Source: Tanypteryx hageni (lineage: Eukaryota; Arthropoda; Insecta; Odonata; Petaluridae). Taken from it: a stretch of DNA of 64,000 nucleotides. The first letter of the stretch is position 1. The number at the start of each line of letters is the position of its first letter. A model generated the notes under the pieces. That model saw nothing but the letters and a program-made list of their open reading frames with translations, was not told the origin of the DNA and made no database searches. The stretch spans positions 56,778,407 to 56,842,406 of the forward strand of contig CM054115.1 in the NCBI GenBank assembly GCA_028673005.1, in the 5' to 3' direction. Below are positions 34,200-46,059 of this stretch, piece by piece. Position numbers and translations under genes: made by a program.

Positions 34200-34530
34200 C
34201 TAACTCGGCGAGAGACTATAACGAAATAAACGGCACAATATACATTGCACAAACTTTCTCATATACGTATGTATATGGGTTTGGTCAACTCTTCACGTTT
34301 ATAAAAGAAAAACGCTTATAAATCAAAGTTAACCGTAGTTTAGTCTATATTTTAATGCCACTGGTCGATATTTAGTAATTTTTTTGGACATATGGCTTGG
34401 TAATTATTATTTGTGACATCAGGCTGTACGATTGGATGGATTTTAATCAAAATCCTTATAGCCATTTTTGAGTAAATCGAATTTTGTTTCAAAATAACAT
34501 AAAGTAGGTACCCTTCATTGTTTTCGTGTT
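34200..34530 (+). repeat. DR-C dispersed repeat, copy 1
   Basis: Closely matches 54010-54300 in the same orientation (shared CACAATATACATTGCACAAA, AAGTTAACCGTAGTTTAG, TTGGATGGATTTTAATCAAA). No coding potential. Confidence 0.85.
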
Positions 34531-34840
34531 ATTTTAGAATCTCAGAGATGTTCATCAAAGCATTTTTTTGTCTGTCTTCTGTTGAAAAATTAATGTCAGA
34601 ATCTGCAACTCCCCCAAAAAGACATTTTTAATTCTCGAAGTCCCGGTCTCAAAACAATCTACATGTCAAATGTTATCGAATTTTGAATTTTTTGGTTTCG
34701 ACAAACTATTTTGCAATTATTTGCCCAAATAACTTTTTACTTAAAATTGATATACTTAAACTTTACTGAATGACCTGATTTCCTTTTTTAACGTTAGGGG
34801 CATACTCGCTGGCTCTTTTTATAATTTTACTATGATTTGA

Positions 34841-35190
34841 AAAAGAAATTCAGAGCGGGTGTTGGGATTGGCGAATGGCCAATACCCAAATCAGGTTGCC
34901 AGCTATTTGTGTGGCGGCGTTTATATCCGCAGAGGTAGTAGTGCAATGAATAGCCGGGGAAGGGAGGAGGGAAACCCGGTGCCGGCATTTGCCTGCTCTT
35001 ACGAAGAACACCAGGGGGGGCAACGGTTTAACGTCCCTTCCGAAGGACGGAACAGCTGAGTTTGCGCGGTCTCCTCAAACCACACAGACGGGAAAAAAAT
35101 CCTACTTGCGCAGGATTCGTACCTGATGACTTTTTCAAACATCAGGCGAGTAGCAGCCAGCGTCCTAACCACTACACCACCGGCACCCCC
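34841..35190 (-). mobile_element. tRNA-derived SINE, 350 bp, perfect 10-bp TSD
   Basis: On the minus strand it starts GGGGGTGCCGGTGGTGTAGT, then GGTTAGGAC (A-box-like), and has GGTACGAATCC (B-box-like) about 55 bases on. The body contains CTTCGGAAGGGACGTTAAAC. The target duplication TATGATTTGA lies at 34831-34840 and 35191-35200. It would be transcribed by RNA polymerase III and mobilised by a LINE. The tRNA-related head is not a functional tRNA, because the anticodon arm is replaced by an AT-rich insert. Confidence 0.85.
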
Positions 35191-35236
35191 TATGATTTGA
35201 GTAAGTTGGCTGCTTATATATCCTCGCGTCAGTACA

Positions 35237-35350
35237 TTGTTAAAAAATTTAAATAAGCCAGCTACAATAACGATGGACAATGACCCGTATAGTTCTGTTA
35301 TTCCTGACAAAGCCCCAACAATGGCAATAAAAAAGAACGAAACACGTTTA
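35237..35350 (+). pseudogene. mariner/IS630-type DDE transposase fragment
   Basis: The plus-strand frame reads TITMDNDPYSSVIPDKAPTM then KKNETRLWLADM. DN followed by Y/H-S-x-x-x-x-K-x-P-T is the second catalytic block of the IS630/Tc1/mariner superfamily, here with an altered Ser in place of the usual His. Only about 35 residues are recognisable. The SINE is inserted just upstream. Confidence 0.6.
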
Positions 35351-36026
35351 TGGTTAGCGGATATGTTACTGGTGAGTAATATTAATTACCATTCATTTCC
35401 TCAAATTAAAGTGGTATTAGGTCGATTAAGCACCTTTAATGTAATTTCCGTTAGCATTCTTTCGAACATACCTTTACGACAGTTAATATTCGCAATTCAC
35501 CATATTTTACATTCTTCATACTCGTGTGCTTGTATCAATGCTCATTTTTGGTAAATTTTCTATTTTCATCTCCCCCTCACACTCCCCCTCTCCCCCGCCG
35601 AAAATTCAAATTGAACTTAAAAGGCATTCCTCCTTGCCAACCTTGACCTACATACGAAATTTGGCGGCAATCCAATAGTTCTGATCAGAAAAGGTTTAAT
35701 AATTATATTCATTTATAAAATAATTCCTCTCCCCCTTCTCCCTAAATGTATGGAAATTAATTAAAACTATATTATTAATACCCTGGAAGGGATTCTGAGT
35801 GAAATGATACCAAACATACTGATTTTCTATTTTCATCCCACCCACCCGAAAACCCCCCTCCCGCATAATTTTTGGTTTTAAGATTTTTCAGGATACCTTC
35901 AGCACCGAAGCAATCAGTGTGTCAAATTTCAGCATGGTACCTTATAGAGAAGTTGAAAAAAAACTCTGGACAAAAAAACAGGCATCATTGGGCTTTTATT
36001 ATATTGGATAATCATAATACAATCTT
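35351..36026. other. Unassigned; C-rich CCCCTCTCCC words
   Basis: Repeated TCCCCCTC and CTCTCCCCC words around 35565-35595, 35725 and 35845 hint at an old tandem or retroposon structure. No gene seen. Confidence 0.35.
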
Positions 36027-36774
36027 TTTACTTTCTCCATAAACGTAGCATGAGAAATGAAAAATAACTTTGTAGTTTCCACAAATTTGTGGAAACTACA
36101 AAGTTATTTTTCATTATGAGAATTTTCCACCGAGTTGAGCCTGACCTCATTACCTATATATTTAGTATGAGAAAGTATTGTTTTCATGAAAAAAGTCGAA
36201 CTCGAGATTTCAACGGTAATACATGTTTTAAGGTTCCCTGAACACGTTCTGACTAGTTTCGCGATGATGTCTGTGTGTCTGTCGGTCTGTAGGTGATCGA
36301 TTTTTGTGGGCGCTCTAACTCAAAAACTATTAATCAGGTCAACCGAAATTTTATATTTAACATTTTTATAAAAGTTAGAAGATCTTATTTGTTTCTGGTA
36401 AAAATCGGTTGACCGGAAGTGGGTGTTTACTCTTGTCACTTATCCGTTATTTTGAAATATTTGCTTTAATATTTGATAAATGTAAGAATGTACTGGAATA
36501 AAAGTTGTAGGAAAGTTTATTTTCTACAACCTTTGTTTGATACATTTTTCCATATTATGCATTCTGTAAGAGGTATCTTATATTTTTAGCTGCCACCACC
36601 ACGCCACCTACCGAAGACTATTGTTAACAATTGACGCTTAGTTATGTCTTAGTAACGCTCCTTTTTCTTTTCTTAATTGTCAACCGGAAATAAATATTGA
36701 CAACGATCCCAGAGCTAACAACAAGTAATTTACCATATAAATATGGAGAAAGTCATGTGTTGCCCACATCAGTT
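36027..36774 (+). repeat. DR-A dispersed repeat with internal insertion
   Basis: Full-length plus copy, from TTTACTTTCTCCATAAACGT to TCATGTGTTGCCCACATCAG. It is interrupted at about 36055-36165 by a segment that contains a perfect palindrome and resumes at GAGAAAGTATTGTTTTCATG. Confidence 0.85.
36056..36115. repeat. 60-bp perfect palindrome
   Basis: The two 30-base arms are exact reverse complements with no spacer, centred at 36085/36086 (CCACAAATTTGTGG). The pairing breaks at 36055/36116. Confidence 0.95.
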
Positions 36775-36916
36775 TATTTTATTTCAAAATCCGTCAAAAC
36801 TAAACTGCTATCAAGGTTCAAAAAACGTTACAAAATTAGAAACATTATTTTTACAACTTGCTACTCTTTATGCATTTCAATTTTCACATTTCGACTCCCC
36901 GCTCAGCGCCGTTCAG

Positions 36917-37422
36917 CAGTGGCGGATTTAAAGGGGATCGCACACGGCGGGCGCCAAGGACCCCGTTAAGTATGGAGTACCGTGACGTATGGCAGTGCTT
37001 CTCAACCTGGGTTACGCGGAACCCTAGGGTTCCGCGAAAGATTGGGTTTCCGTGTGGAACCGCGAAAATGGGGGAAAAGGCACGATTTCCCTATCGCTCA
37101 GTTACCCTAATCTTGAATTTCTCCCTCAAACTCAGTGGCGGATTTAAGGGTGGTCGCCCCTTCAAGTAAGTGTCCCCAAGTAAATGTTCATGTACATAAT
37201 CTTAGAAATATTAAATTTCTCAATTTCAAAAACAGTGGAACTTCTCTATGATTCCATAGAAAATCGACCGTTAAGAGAGGTGTCACGAAAGAGGGTAGCC
37301 GTTAGGAGCGGTTTCACTATACGTACTACATATATTTAGATTGCTGGGCCCCCGACTGCTTAATGCCAGGAGCCCCCAAATGTTTAGCGCCAGGAGCCCC
37401 AGGAGGCGTAAATCCGCCGCTG
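36917..37422. mobile_element. hAT-like element, nested copies, perfect TSD
   Basis: The ends are CAGTGGCGGATTTAAAG on the left and the complement of CAGCGGCGGATTTACGCC on the right. The flanks CCGTTCAG at 36909-36916 and 37423-37430 are identical. Inside are a second same-family end (CAGTGGCGGATTTAAGGG at 37133) and a Charlie-type end (CAGTGCTTCTCAACCTGGG at 36993), so at least two more elements inserted or recombined here. Confidence 0.85.
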
Positions 37423-37430
37423 CCGTTCAG

Positions 37431-39497
37431 ACTCCACTGCCGCCAGGCCTTGACAGGTACGCTTCGGACGTAGATCTTGATCGCATATATTCGTACATCA
37501 TCGTGACGCGCGAGTGCACGAATGATTGAAATATTTCTATGCCGGGTGTCGGGCACATCTACCTAATACGTAAATAGTCATGTACACAGCAGGCACACTA
37601 ACAAGTTTTGTAACAGTCTCCACATTACATTATATTGAAAATATAATATTAATAAATGCTCGTGAACGGGCCCCCGAAATCGCGGGCCCCCCAGCATTTG
37701 CCTACCATGCCCTGAGCATAAACTTAGCCTATCATATTTTTTATGTGCTTTAACTAGCACATATTCGGTCACAAGAGCCTCGTTCGCAAGTGGAATCGAT
37801 GTGAAAATTTACGCTCAAAAATTCAGCTTTCCATATTTTAATCCTTCGGAGACATTACAAAAAATTAAATGAACCCTGAATATTTTTTCAAAACTCAAAT
37901 CTATAGAAAAATAAATGGCAGCAGTATAGAAATCTACACTCCAAGTTCCATCCCTCTATCATTTACGGTTTCGTCACAATTTCAAATTCGAGCAAGTGCA
38001 CAGAGAGACGGACGGAGAGACGGGCGCCAAAATGAAACTACAAGCGCATTAAGAAAAAACTCGCTAAAAAGTGAGACCTCAAACACATAATATAACCCTA
38101 GAGGGAACTTATCTTTAGGGAATGTATTTTTCGAGTTAAAAATGAAATCGCAGTCGGGTTTAAAATTTTTTAAACAAATCGGGTTTTAATGAAAGCAAAG
38201 CAATTACGTTTTTAAAGAATTTTGGATTTGCAAATTCGAGCACATTTTCTAACTTAACTAACTTTAATAAACACTGTTCTAACGCGTTGGCTGCAGAGAC
38301 ATCGAGAACCCAAAATAATGGCGCGCCAAAAACACCTTTTTGGGTTGTTTCTTCATGATTGAGAAAGAGGACGCATTCTGCGGAATGGCGGGCGGGGGAG
38401 AGGGGATGGGGGCTGGCGTGGAGGTGGGCGTATGGAAACGATCACGATATGATTGATCTCCCACTCTCTGAAGACTGCCTTTTACCACCACGCAGCGTTC
38501 GACACGGAAAAAAAACGAACAAAAAAGAACTTATCCGCACTTTTAATCCTGATGTGTACATATTTCAGATATGTAGACTGAGAATTGTTCAAAAGTGTTA
38601 AGCTCGTACGAAAGATATATTCTGTTATGGAGATAAGAAATACGTAATGTATTGATAGAAACTCAGTTTTGGCAATTAATACCCTACTCTGTATTAGGAA
38701 ATATCTTTAAGAATATTTTTTTCATATTCTGGCGAGAATAAACCTTATTAGAAATCGCAAAACATATAAAAAGTAAATACATTCCTGATTTTCAAATATA
38801 AATTTAAATATAAATCCGTTCTCGATGCTATAAGTAGCCAATGTGATGAGATATTTTTCATCTACTTTGGAAAAAATAAAAATTAACTATTTTCCTAAAA
38901 GTGTTGTTTAAAAAAAAAAATAAAATAAAACGAGCATGAAATTTAATAGAAACATTTATGGCTATCGAATAAAAATACTTCTTCGCCTTCACTTTCGAAT
39001 AAAATAAGCGAAAATAAGATATTATGCAGTAATCACGAAATCTGTAAATCACTCTTAAAATTTATCATTTATACCTTTGTAATGAATGTAAAAAATAATG
39101 ACAAAGATCTAAACAACTATATTTGAGTTTTTTGATTTAGCAGTGTCAAAAACGTGAATTCTCATTAAAATCGGCATATTACAACTTTCAAAAATTTAAT
39201 TTTGAAATTTCATAGCATTATGGCAATACGACGCAACTGAATACGATTTATATTAACATTCGATACACCAACTCGGGTGTACTCATCTTTGGAAAAAAGC
39301 AACCCAAAGAGATGGAACGCACGACGCTGATGTATTTGAAACGTTAAATTGAAACACGCGTTTCCGCATAAATCGTTACCGACAGTTAAAGAAAAAATAA
39401 ATGTCGTATTGACTCGAATTCCATTTATTTTCTGTTTTTAAATTCACTAAATGCCACAGTGAATTTTAAAATTTAACAAGATCATATTTTTTGGAGA

Positions 39498-39503
<6 letters not shown>
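37431..39503. other. No gene recognised; GC-rich transposon scrap near 37660-37715
   Basis: GGGCCCCCGAAATCGCGGGC at about 37668 looks like a hAT terminal piece. Elsewhere the stretch is AT-rich with short frames. No host exon was identified. Confidence 0.4.

Positions 39504-39560
<57 letters not shown>
39504..39560. repeat. (AT)n microsatellite
   Basis: A dinucleotide run of about 57 bases that directly abuts the left end of the hAT element at 39563. Confidence 0.95.
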
Positions 39561-39562
<2 letters not shown>

Positions 39563-39563
<1 letters not shown>

Positions 39564-42500
39564 GCCCGGGTGCAAGTAATTTTTTGGGGTCCCAAAATAT
39601 TTCTCAACGATCAAAAAGCCTAACATCTTTTCACGAAAAAATAATAATAAAGAAAATAAAATAAAAAATAAACAAACAAATTGTATTCGAGGTGACTGGT
39701 TCTCTGTTCGGATTCGTCCAATAGTTTTTGAAGAACCGTGAACACACAGACATATAGACGTCAATAATAAATAAACATTTTATCATAATTTTGTTACAAT
39801 TTTTATAATCACAACCAATACATAATAACAAAATACACAGATATATTAATATCATAAATACATATAACACATTGTAATTATAAATACATAATAAATATCT
39901 TATTCAATAATTAACGTTTACTTAACATTTTTAAATGTGACTTTTTTATTGCCATATCATTAATAATACTGGAAAAATCACAATCTTTAACAAAGTCTTT
40001 CTCGATACTTAATAGTATAGCAAGTGCGTTTAATCGTTCTGCAGACATTGTTGAACGAAGGTAATTTTTAATTTGCTAAAAGAACGTTCTGCACTTGCTA
40101 TAGTCACAGGCAATGTAAAGAAAATTCTTAGTACAGTTAATACATTGGGAAAAAGGTCATTGTAATTGTTATTTAATATATATTGCAATATATCACGCGC
40201 ATAATTTATATCTTTTTCGTTCAAAATCAATTATTTTAATGAAATAATTCCTTGAATTAGATCTTTGTCTACATCTTTTTTATAAAATTTTACAAAATCC
40301 CGTGATTGTTTTTCTAATTCATTGTTTTTTAATTTTTTTATATCTGTTACTAATTTAAAACTGGAAATAATTTTAGGTATGTTTTTGAATCTTTCTTCTA
40401 TTTGCACAATAACTGTATCAATTACAATATTGAAACAATTGTACCTAAATTCTTCCACAGGATCTTTTGATACTTCATCTTCTGCCAATTCAGAAAATAA
40501 TCTTTACTTTTTCCTAACTCGTGTCTCAGGAAAACTTTCTGAAATACTCATGCTACGTGCTATACAAGTATACTTGTTTTGGTTTGCAATAATTTGTTAA
40601 TATTATTAATTTTAGACAATATTGTAAACCATACTGTTAAACTTAATATAAATTGCATTGTTTGTAATGAATCTAATAAACTATGAACTTCGGATACTAC
40701 TACGTTATCATTACCAGTGTCAATAAGTTCTTCAAGGGCACTACAAGTTTGTTCAAATTGTTTATACTCAGCTTTAACTGAATTTATTTTGGCTTCCAAA
40801 CGAGTATCACACTATGGTTTAAGCGTAATATTTAAATGCTTTTCCATAATTTCCCATCTATTCGTAGATGCAGAAAATAAAGAGTATAAGCGTTACAATA
40901 TTCCAAAAACTTTTTTACAGTATATACTACTGGAAGCAGCATCACAAATTAACAAATTAAAAGAATGTGATAAACAAGGCACATATATTGCATGATGATT
41001 TAAATTAATTATTCTGGACTGTACACCTTTATATTTACCCTTCATATTGCTCCCGTTGTCGTACGCTTGCCCTTTACAATTCATAATATCTAAATTAAGC
41101 TCAGTTAATTTTTTCAAAACGCGTTTGCTAATCCCTCACCAGTTGTATCGGATATTTCAATAAACCCTATAAATGATTCATTAATGATTAGTTTCTTGTC
41201 TGTATAATTTACATATCTAATTGTTATTGATGTCTGTTCCGTGTGGGAAATATAGGGTGTACAATCCATTTGGATGCTATAATATGTAGAGGATTTTATG
41301 TCAGCTTTAATTATATTAATAAATATAAATAATAAATTCCTCCTGTGATCTATGTGCCAAATGTTGCACAATTATTTTCTTCGCATTTTTAATTCTATTT
41401 ACATGATCCATTAACACAGGGTCATATTCGCTTAACAATTCGATTAGACTTAAAAAATTTCCATTATTTGGCGCTCCTATTTTTTCCTGAGTCCCTCTAA
41501 ATGGAAGATTATTATTAGATAAGAATAAAATTACATCTTCGGAATAGTAATCTAAGACGTTCCGTTTCTTTATTTACATTAATTTTAATTGTATTATCAA
41601 TAGTGGAATTTAAATAAAGTCGTTTTAATAATTCTTGCCAAGCAATAAAAGAATTAATGTGGCAAACGGAAAGCTCATGATCTCGAATTACCAACGTCAA
41701 TTTTTTCCAATTATTAAAACCATCTATAAACCGTGTAAATTTATCTCTATTTTAGAAAATAATAATAATATGCAACAAAAACAATATACTGAATCTTGAG
41801 CTTTTGAATCAACTAACCAGCTGCGATGCTGTTTTTCACCATTTGGCATAGTTTTAAAATAATAAAATTTAGAGAAAGCATTTTTAGGGAAAATGTGTTG
41901 ATCACTTATATTTGCTGGATCACTGTTGCTGTTATCTTGGTGTATTGTTTCGTCATATTGTATTTCAGCGTAACTTGACGTTTCTTCTATAGGAACATTT
42001 ATTTCTTCAGACAATTCAACATTTTTCCACAATTTCAACATTTTCGTTGTCAATTTGAATAATTTCTTCTTTACTTGCCGTTTCATTTGTATTTTTTCCA
42101 CAATTTCTGCATTCTGATTGTCATCTTGCATAGTTTTTTCCTGTTGGTTTTGTACTTCATTCGCCTGAGATTTATTTTGCAGCCACAAAAACAATTCTGG
42201 TTGTGACTTTTTGAATTTTTTATTCTCTTTCTCTTCAGCCAAGTTTCTTTTTTGACACCCAGAGAGATATTTTATTGGCATCGACATTATGGGTACTAAA
42301 ATTTAGTAAGTAAATATGTTGGGTATTTAGTAACTAAATATACACATATAATAAAATTAAAATTATGATATCACATTTACAAAATATAATTACTTTACAG
42401 TAACTGTAGACAACTCCTATCGTTAGCGCAAATAGTTATTTTATCATTTGTCAACGTATATAGAAAGTATACATTATACAAGTATGTGAAAATAGCAAAA

Positions 42501-42955
42501 ATCAAGGTATATCGTGTATACGAGATGCTTACAGACTTACAGTACGAGCACAACAGAACGATAATTAATAGTTCTGATTTTAACGGACAAAGACGTTAGA
42601 CCACAGATTGACAAATATGAATATAGGCGTCGGGAACGCGCGAGATAAAAATGACAGTTTTTATTGCGCGCGCATCTCGTCGTTAGTATTATCTGAATAA
42701 GAACCAATCAGTATGTACGATCAAGATAAATTCGCTTTGTGTTCGCTGAGCGTTAGACACGGCCAGTTCGGCGTTTAGCGCAGACAATTCAGGTCGAGTT
42801 TATAAAATTTAATTAATTTTAACCAATTAACTTCATTAAAAAGGTTCGCTTTCTTTCTTTTTTCGTTTTTATTTTTTTTCTTCATTTTTTCCTTTTCTGG
42901 GGCCCCATGTACAGCCCGGGGCCCAGGTGCCTTGCACCCGCTGTGGCCGGCCCTG
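39563..42955 (-). mobile_element. hAT element, ZMYM1/DUF4371-like, 3.4 kb
   Basis: The right end reads complement CAGGGCCGGCCACAGCGGGT. The left end starts GGCCCGGGTGCAAG, apparently missing about 16 terminal bases. TATATAGG flanks both sides (39555-39562, 42956-42963), although the left one overlaps an AT microsatellite. The minus strand holds a broken transposase. Confidence 0.8.
39930..42287 (-). pseudogene. ZMYM1-like hAT transposase, broken by shifts
   Basis: From 42287 leftward the frames give a start (MSMPIKYLSGCQKRNL), a Glu/Lys/Gln-rich N-terminus and a TTF-type finger region (FYYFKTMPNGEKQHRSWLVD, YCFCC). Next come the DUF4371 core (FIGFIEISDTTGEGLANAF, then CKGQAYDNGSNMKGKYKGVQ and VPCLSHSFNL) and the C-terminal dimerisation block (LPVTIASAERSFSKLK). 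At least six frame changes or stops separate these parts, so it is not translatable as one protein. Order and spacing are otherwise like the family, which cuts and pastes DNA with 8-bp duplications. Confidence 0.85.
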
Positions 42956-42963
42956 TATATAGG

Positions 42964-43740
42964 GCCTTGGGCGTCCGCATAGTACACAAGTACCATATAA
43001 ACAATTGAACGATGCAAATTATTAATCCCTATCAATCCAACCCAACGTAACCACTCCGTGAATATTAGCTTGGGTGGGTGACAGTCCGGTCCCCTGAGTG
43101 ACAGACAACCGACAAGATCCCAATTAAGTTCATTGAATATGAAAGAGAACATTATGATTTAACTTGAGTACCGAAGATACGATTATTTAAAGCAAATGAG
43201 AGGCACTTAGCGCTGGTTATGATTAAGAAATGTGAGTGACAATGATGAGTGATGTGAGAATTAAATAATTTTCAATATTAAATTCGGTAATTTAACACTG
43301 CAACGCAATAAATTGGCGTAATTTGAAAGGTTTTTATGTTTTGTCTATTAAAGTTGATATTTAAAATTTACTTCTTACTACGATCTGTTTCATAAATTAA
43401 ATAAAATATTCGAAAGAAATCTTGGTAGAAACCGGTTTAATGTAATTTGTTTGATATCTATCAACAAACGCTCGCCGTAAATAAAGAATAAATGTTAACT
43501 GCATTTACACAAGTGAGTACAAACCATTTCTGCTGTTTTTATTCCGCTGTGTGATTGTGACATGAACATTACAATCAATGAAGTTCTAGAATATTCTTCA
43601 AATTATTTATTAGTTGCTTGAACTGTGTGGCAACATTTTAATGACCAACAATTATATGCCACAAATCAAATAGTTAATTCTTCAAACGAAGTTATTCAAA
43701 GCTGCTAGATAGATAGATGGTTCTGGAGGGTCAGGCAAAA
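42964..43740. other. No feature recognised
   Basis: Spacer between two hAT elements. A frame at its left reads from transposon end sequence and is not supported. Confidence 0.4.
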
Positions 43741-45344
43741 CAGGGTTGGGCAGTATTTCAAGTACATGCATTTAAAATACGTATTTTAAATACTATTGTA
43801 TTTTGTATCTTGTATTTCGAAAGGAATCTCAGATGTATTTTGTATTTGTATTTTAAATACAAAGAATTAGGTGTTTTGTATTTAAAATACACAAAATACT
43901 TACTAGTGACTCCCTTACATAATTTATCTGCAATTCAATCAATAAAGAAATTTTATGTTTTACGGGAAATTAATTTTATTTGTCACCGTATGGAGTTGAC
44001 AATACTGCATAGTAGTGGTTATATTGTTTGGTATTAGCTGGTTGGTATTTCACTGAAACCTGAAAAAGAAATTAATTATCCTATGAGGGGTTATCTGGCT
44101 TGCCATTTAAGGTGTGCTAGCCACACACTCAGCCTTCTTGCTACCACAGACTTCCTGAATGCTTTGAAAAATTCACCTACTGCATCCAGGATCCATCACC
44201 CAACTTTCGCAAAATGTTCGGCATTATGGAATGCATCAAGAAGACCTACAGCATCTGAAGCAATTTCAGAGATCTTGAAATGTGCATTGAAGTTTCCTTG
44301 TCCCACTCGGTGGAACTCTCTTTTTGATTCTGTTTCACATATGTTACAGTTTATAAATAATCTTCACATTGTGACTGAAAAATTGGAACTGCCACAGTTC
44401 AAAGAAATAGAATTTGAATATCTGGAAGAGTACTGCAAAGTCTTGAAACCCATTGCCTTGGCACTTGACTTAATGCAAAATGAGAAGACATGCTTTTATG
44501 GTGAGCTATTATTTACATTAGTTTATCTCAAAAAAGACTTTTCTTTGCTTCTAGAAATAAATCTCCGTCATCTCTCTCATGTTGCTACAGTTGTAATCAA
44601 TTCACTAACAGAGAGATTTAAATTTTTTTTGATCTGGCCCCACAAGCAAGCAAGCTTTCAAAATGAGGTGGTTCCCTAACACTGCTTCTGAAAATGATAG
44701 GAGAAGAATACATAAATTGTGTGTGAACTCTCTTGAACAATTCTCTACCACGCCTATTTTAAGTTCAGATGATGAAGCTGATGAAGAAAGTGATTTTTTT
44801 ATTTTTAACTTGCCAAATCAAACAGACTTTTTAAGACAGAGAGAAACAATTGTCAACTGTAGAGTGTGAGTTGACAATTTTTTAATGATAAAGGGAAAAA
44901 TCTAACCACCCTTAATAACTATGCAATAGTGAGAAAAGCCGTTGTTCGCTACAATACAAGTTTGTGTTCCTCTGCACCTGTAGATAGACTGTTCTCTTTT
45001 GCAGGCTTTATAAATTCTCCTTCAAGGGGTGCTATTTCAGATGAACTTTTTGAGGAATTAAATTTTTTTTAAAGGTAATATGAATTATTGTTCTGATAGT
45101 TTTTAATTGCAATTTTACTTGTAAAATTTTCTTTAACTGAATTTTGTAGCAATTTAACTTTTTTGTTATTTTGTACAGATCAATTGTATTTTAAGTATTT
45201 AAAGTATTTAAAATACAAAAGTATTTAAATGTATTTTGGCATTTTTTATTAATGTATTTTGTATCTGTATTTAAAATACTTCCATATCAAGTATTTTGTA
45301 TTTGTATTTAAAATACTGGAATGTAAGTATTTTGCCCAACCCTG
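43741..45344 (+). mobile_element. hAT element with palindromic GTATTTTAAATAC subterminal arrays
   Basis: The ends are CAGGGTTGGGCAGTATTT on the left and the complement of CAGGGTTGGGCAAAATACTT on the right. Beside each end, over about 150 bases, the self-complementary words TTTAAAATAC and GTATTTTAAATAC recur. A transposase remnant lies between. The 8-mers beside the ends (AGGCAAAA, TTTGTACA) do not match. Confidence 0.85.
44083..45070 (+). pseudogene. hAT transposase C-terminal remnant
   Basis: The 198-codon frame reads LACHLRCASHTLSLLATTDF (the C/H-containing insertion-domain start), CPTRWNSLFDSV (TRWNS motif) and LEEYCKVLKPIALALDLMQ. After a shift near 44670 come a short tail and, further on, LFSFAGF and SPSRGA-like words (about 44990-45030) from the dimerisation region. 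The DDE N-terminal half is missing. It resembles BED-finger hAT transposases with CAGGGTTGGG ends. Confidence 0.75.
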
Positions 45345-45354
45345 TTTGTACAAT

Positions 45355-45545
45355 ACCTTTGGACAATAAAATCGGACCGGCAGTGCCCCGTGAATTCTGG
45401 CTTCCCGGCAAACTCCTGAGAAAAAGTGAAATCTGGCAGTATGGGTGAGGGAGAGAACGGGAAAGTGACCGTCGACCCCATCCTCTTTCCCTTCTTTGCC
45501 TTTGCTTTCCCTTTTTCGTGAAAACAGAATGAGAAACTATGGTAG
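45355..45545 (-). repeat. DR-F dispersed repeat, copy 1
   Basis: In reverse complement, GCCGGGAAGCCAGAATTCAC matches GCTGGGAAGCCTGAATTCAC at 47870-47889. The surrounding polypyrimidine blocks also agree loosely. Confidence 0.5.
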
Positions 45546-46059
45546 GAATGCAAGACCTTCCATGTGTGTCCAACGGCAGTTCATTTTTTTCTCAAGTTCG
45601 TTGGTTCGATTCCAAACGCGTTCGTTTCCTCCACAATGAATACATGGGATCGCTGCATGCCGTTTTAAAATTTCATTTTAAAATATGCTGTAATCGGGAT
45701 ACGAACTTGGGAAGTGGACGTTAGTAAGTCTGAAAAAACATAGTTTAATATTATTGAAGAGAGAATTAGAATCCGCTCCAAAACAGCGTGAAAATATGTT
45801 TAAAACAGAAAAACCGCCTAATTTAGGGTACTTTGGCAATGAGTAATTTAACTTCAAAGGTGACCAACATTGTAAAGGTAAAAAATAAATATAAATTTCA
45901 AATAATTGTTCCAGAAAGTAAATATAGTTTTGGCTGTATAACAGTTGTGCAGCGTAATGTTCAACGAATAAATTTTCAATAATATTTCTTTACCGCACAA
46001 ATTTTATTTGCCAAAAGTTACTTTTACTATCTATAACATTCAATTACGTCAAATGTGAC
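45546..46059. other. No feature recognised
   Basis: No gene or named repeat was seen. Confidence 0.4.

Noticed and set aside
34841..35190. Functional tRNA gene
   Set aside because: A and B boxes are present, but the cloverleaf cannot form because the anticodon region is replaced. The 10-bp TSD shows a SINE.
43733..45352. 8-bp target duplication for the hAT at 43741-45344
   Set aside because: The flanking 8-mers AGGCAAAA and TTTGTACA do not match.
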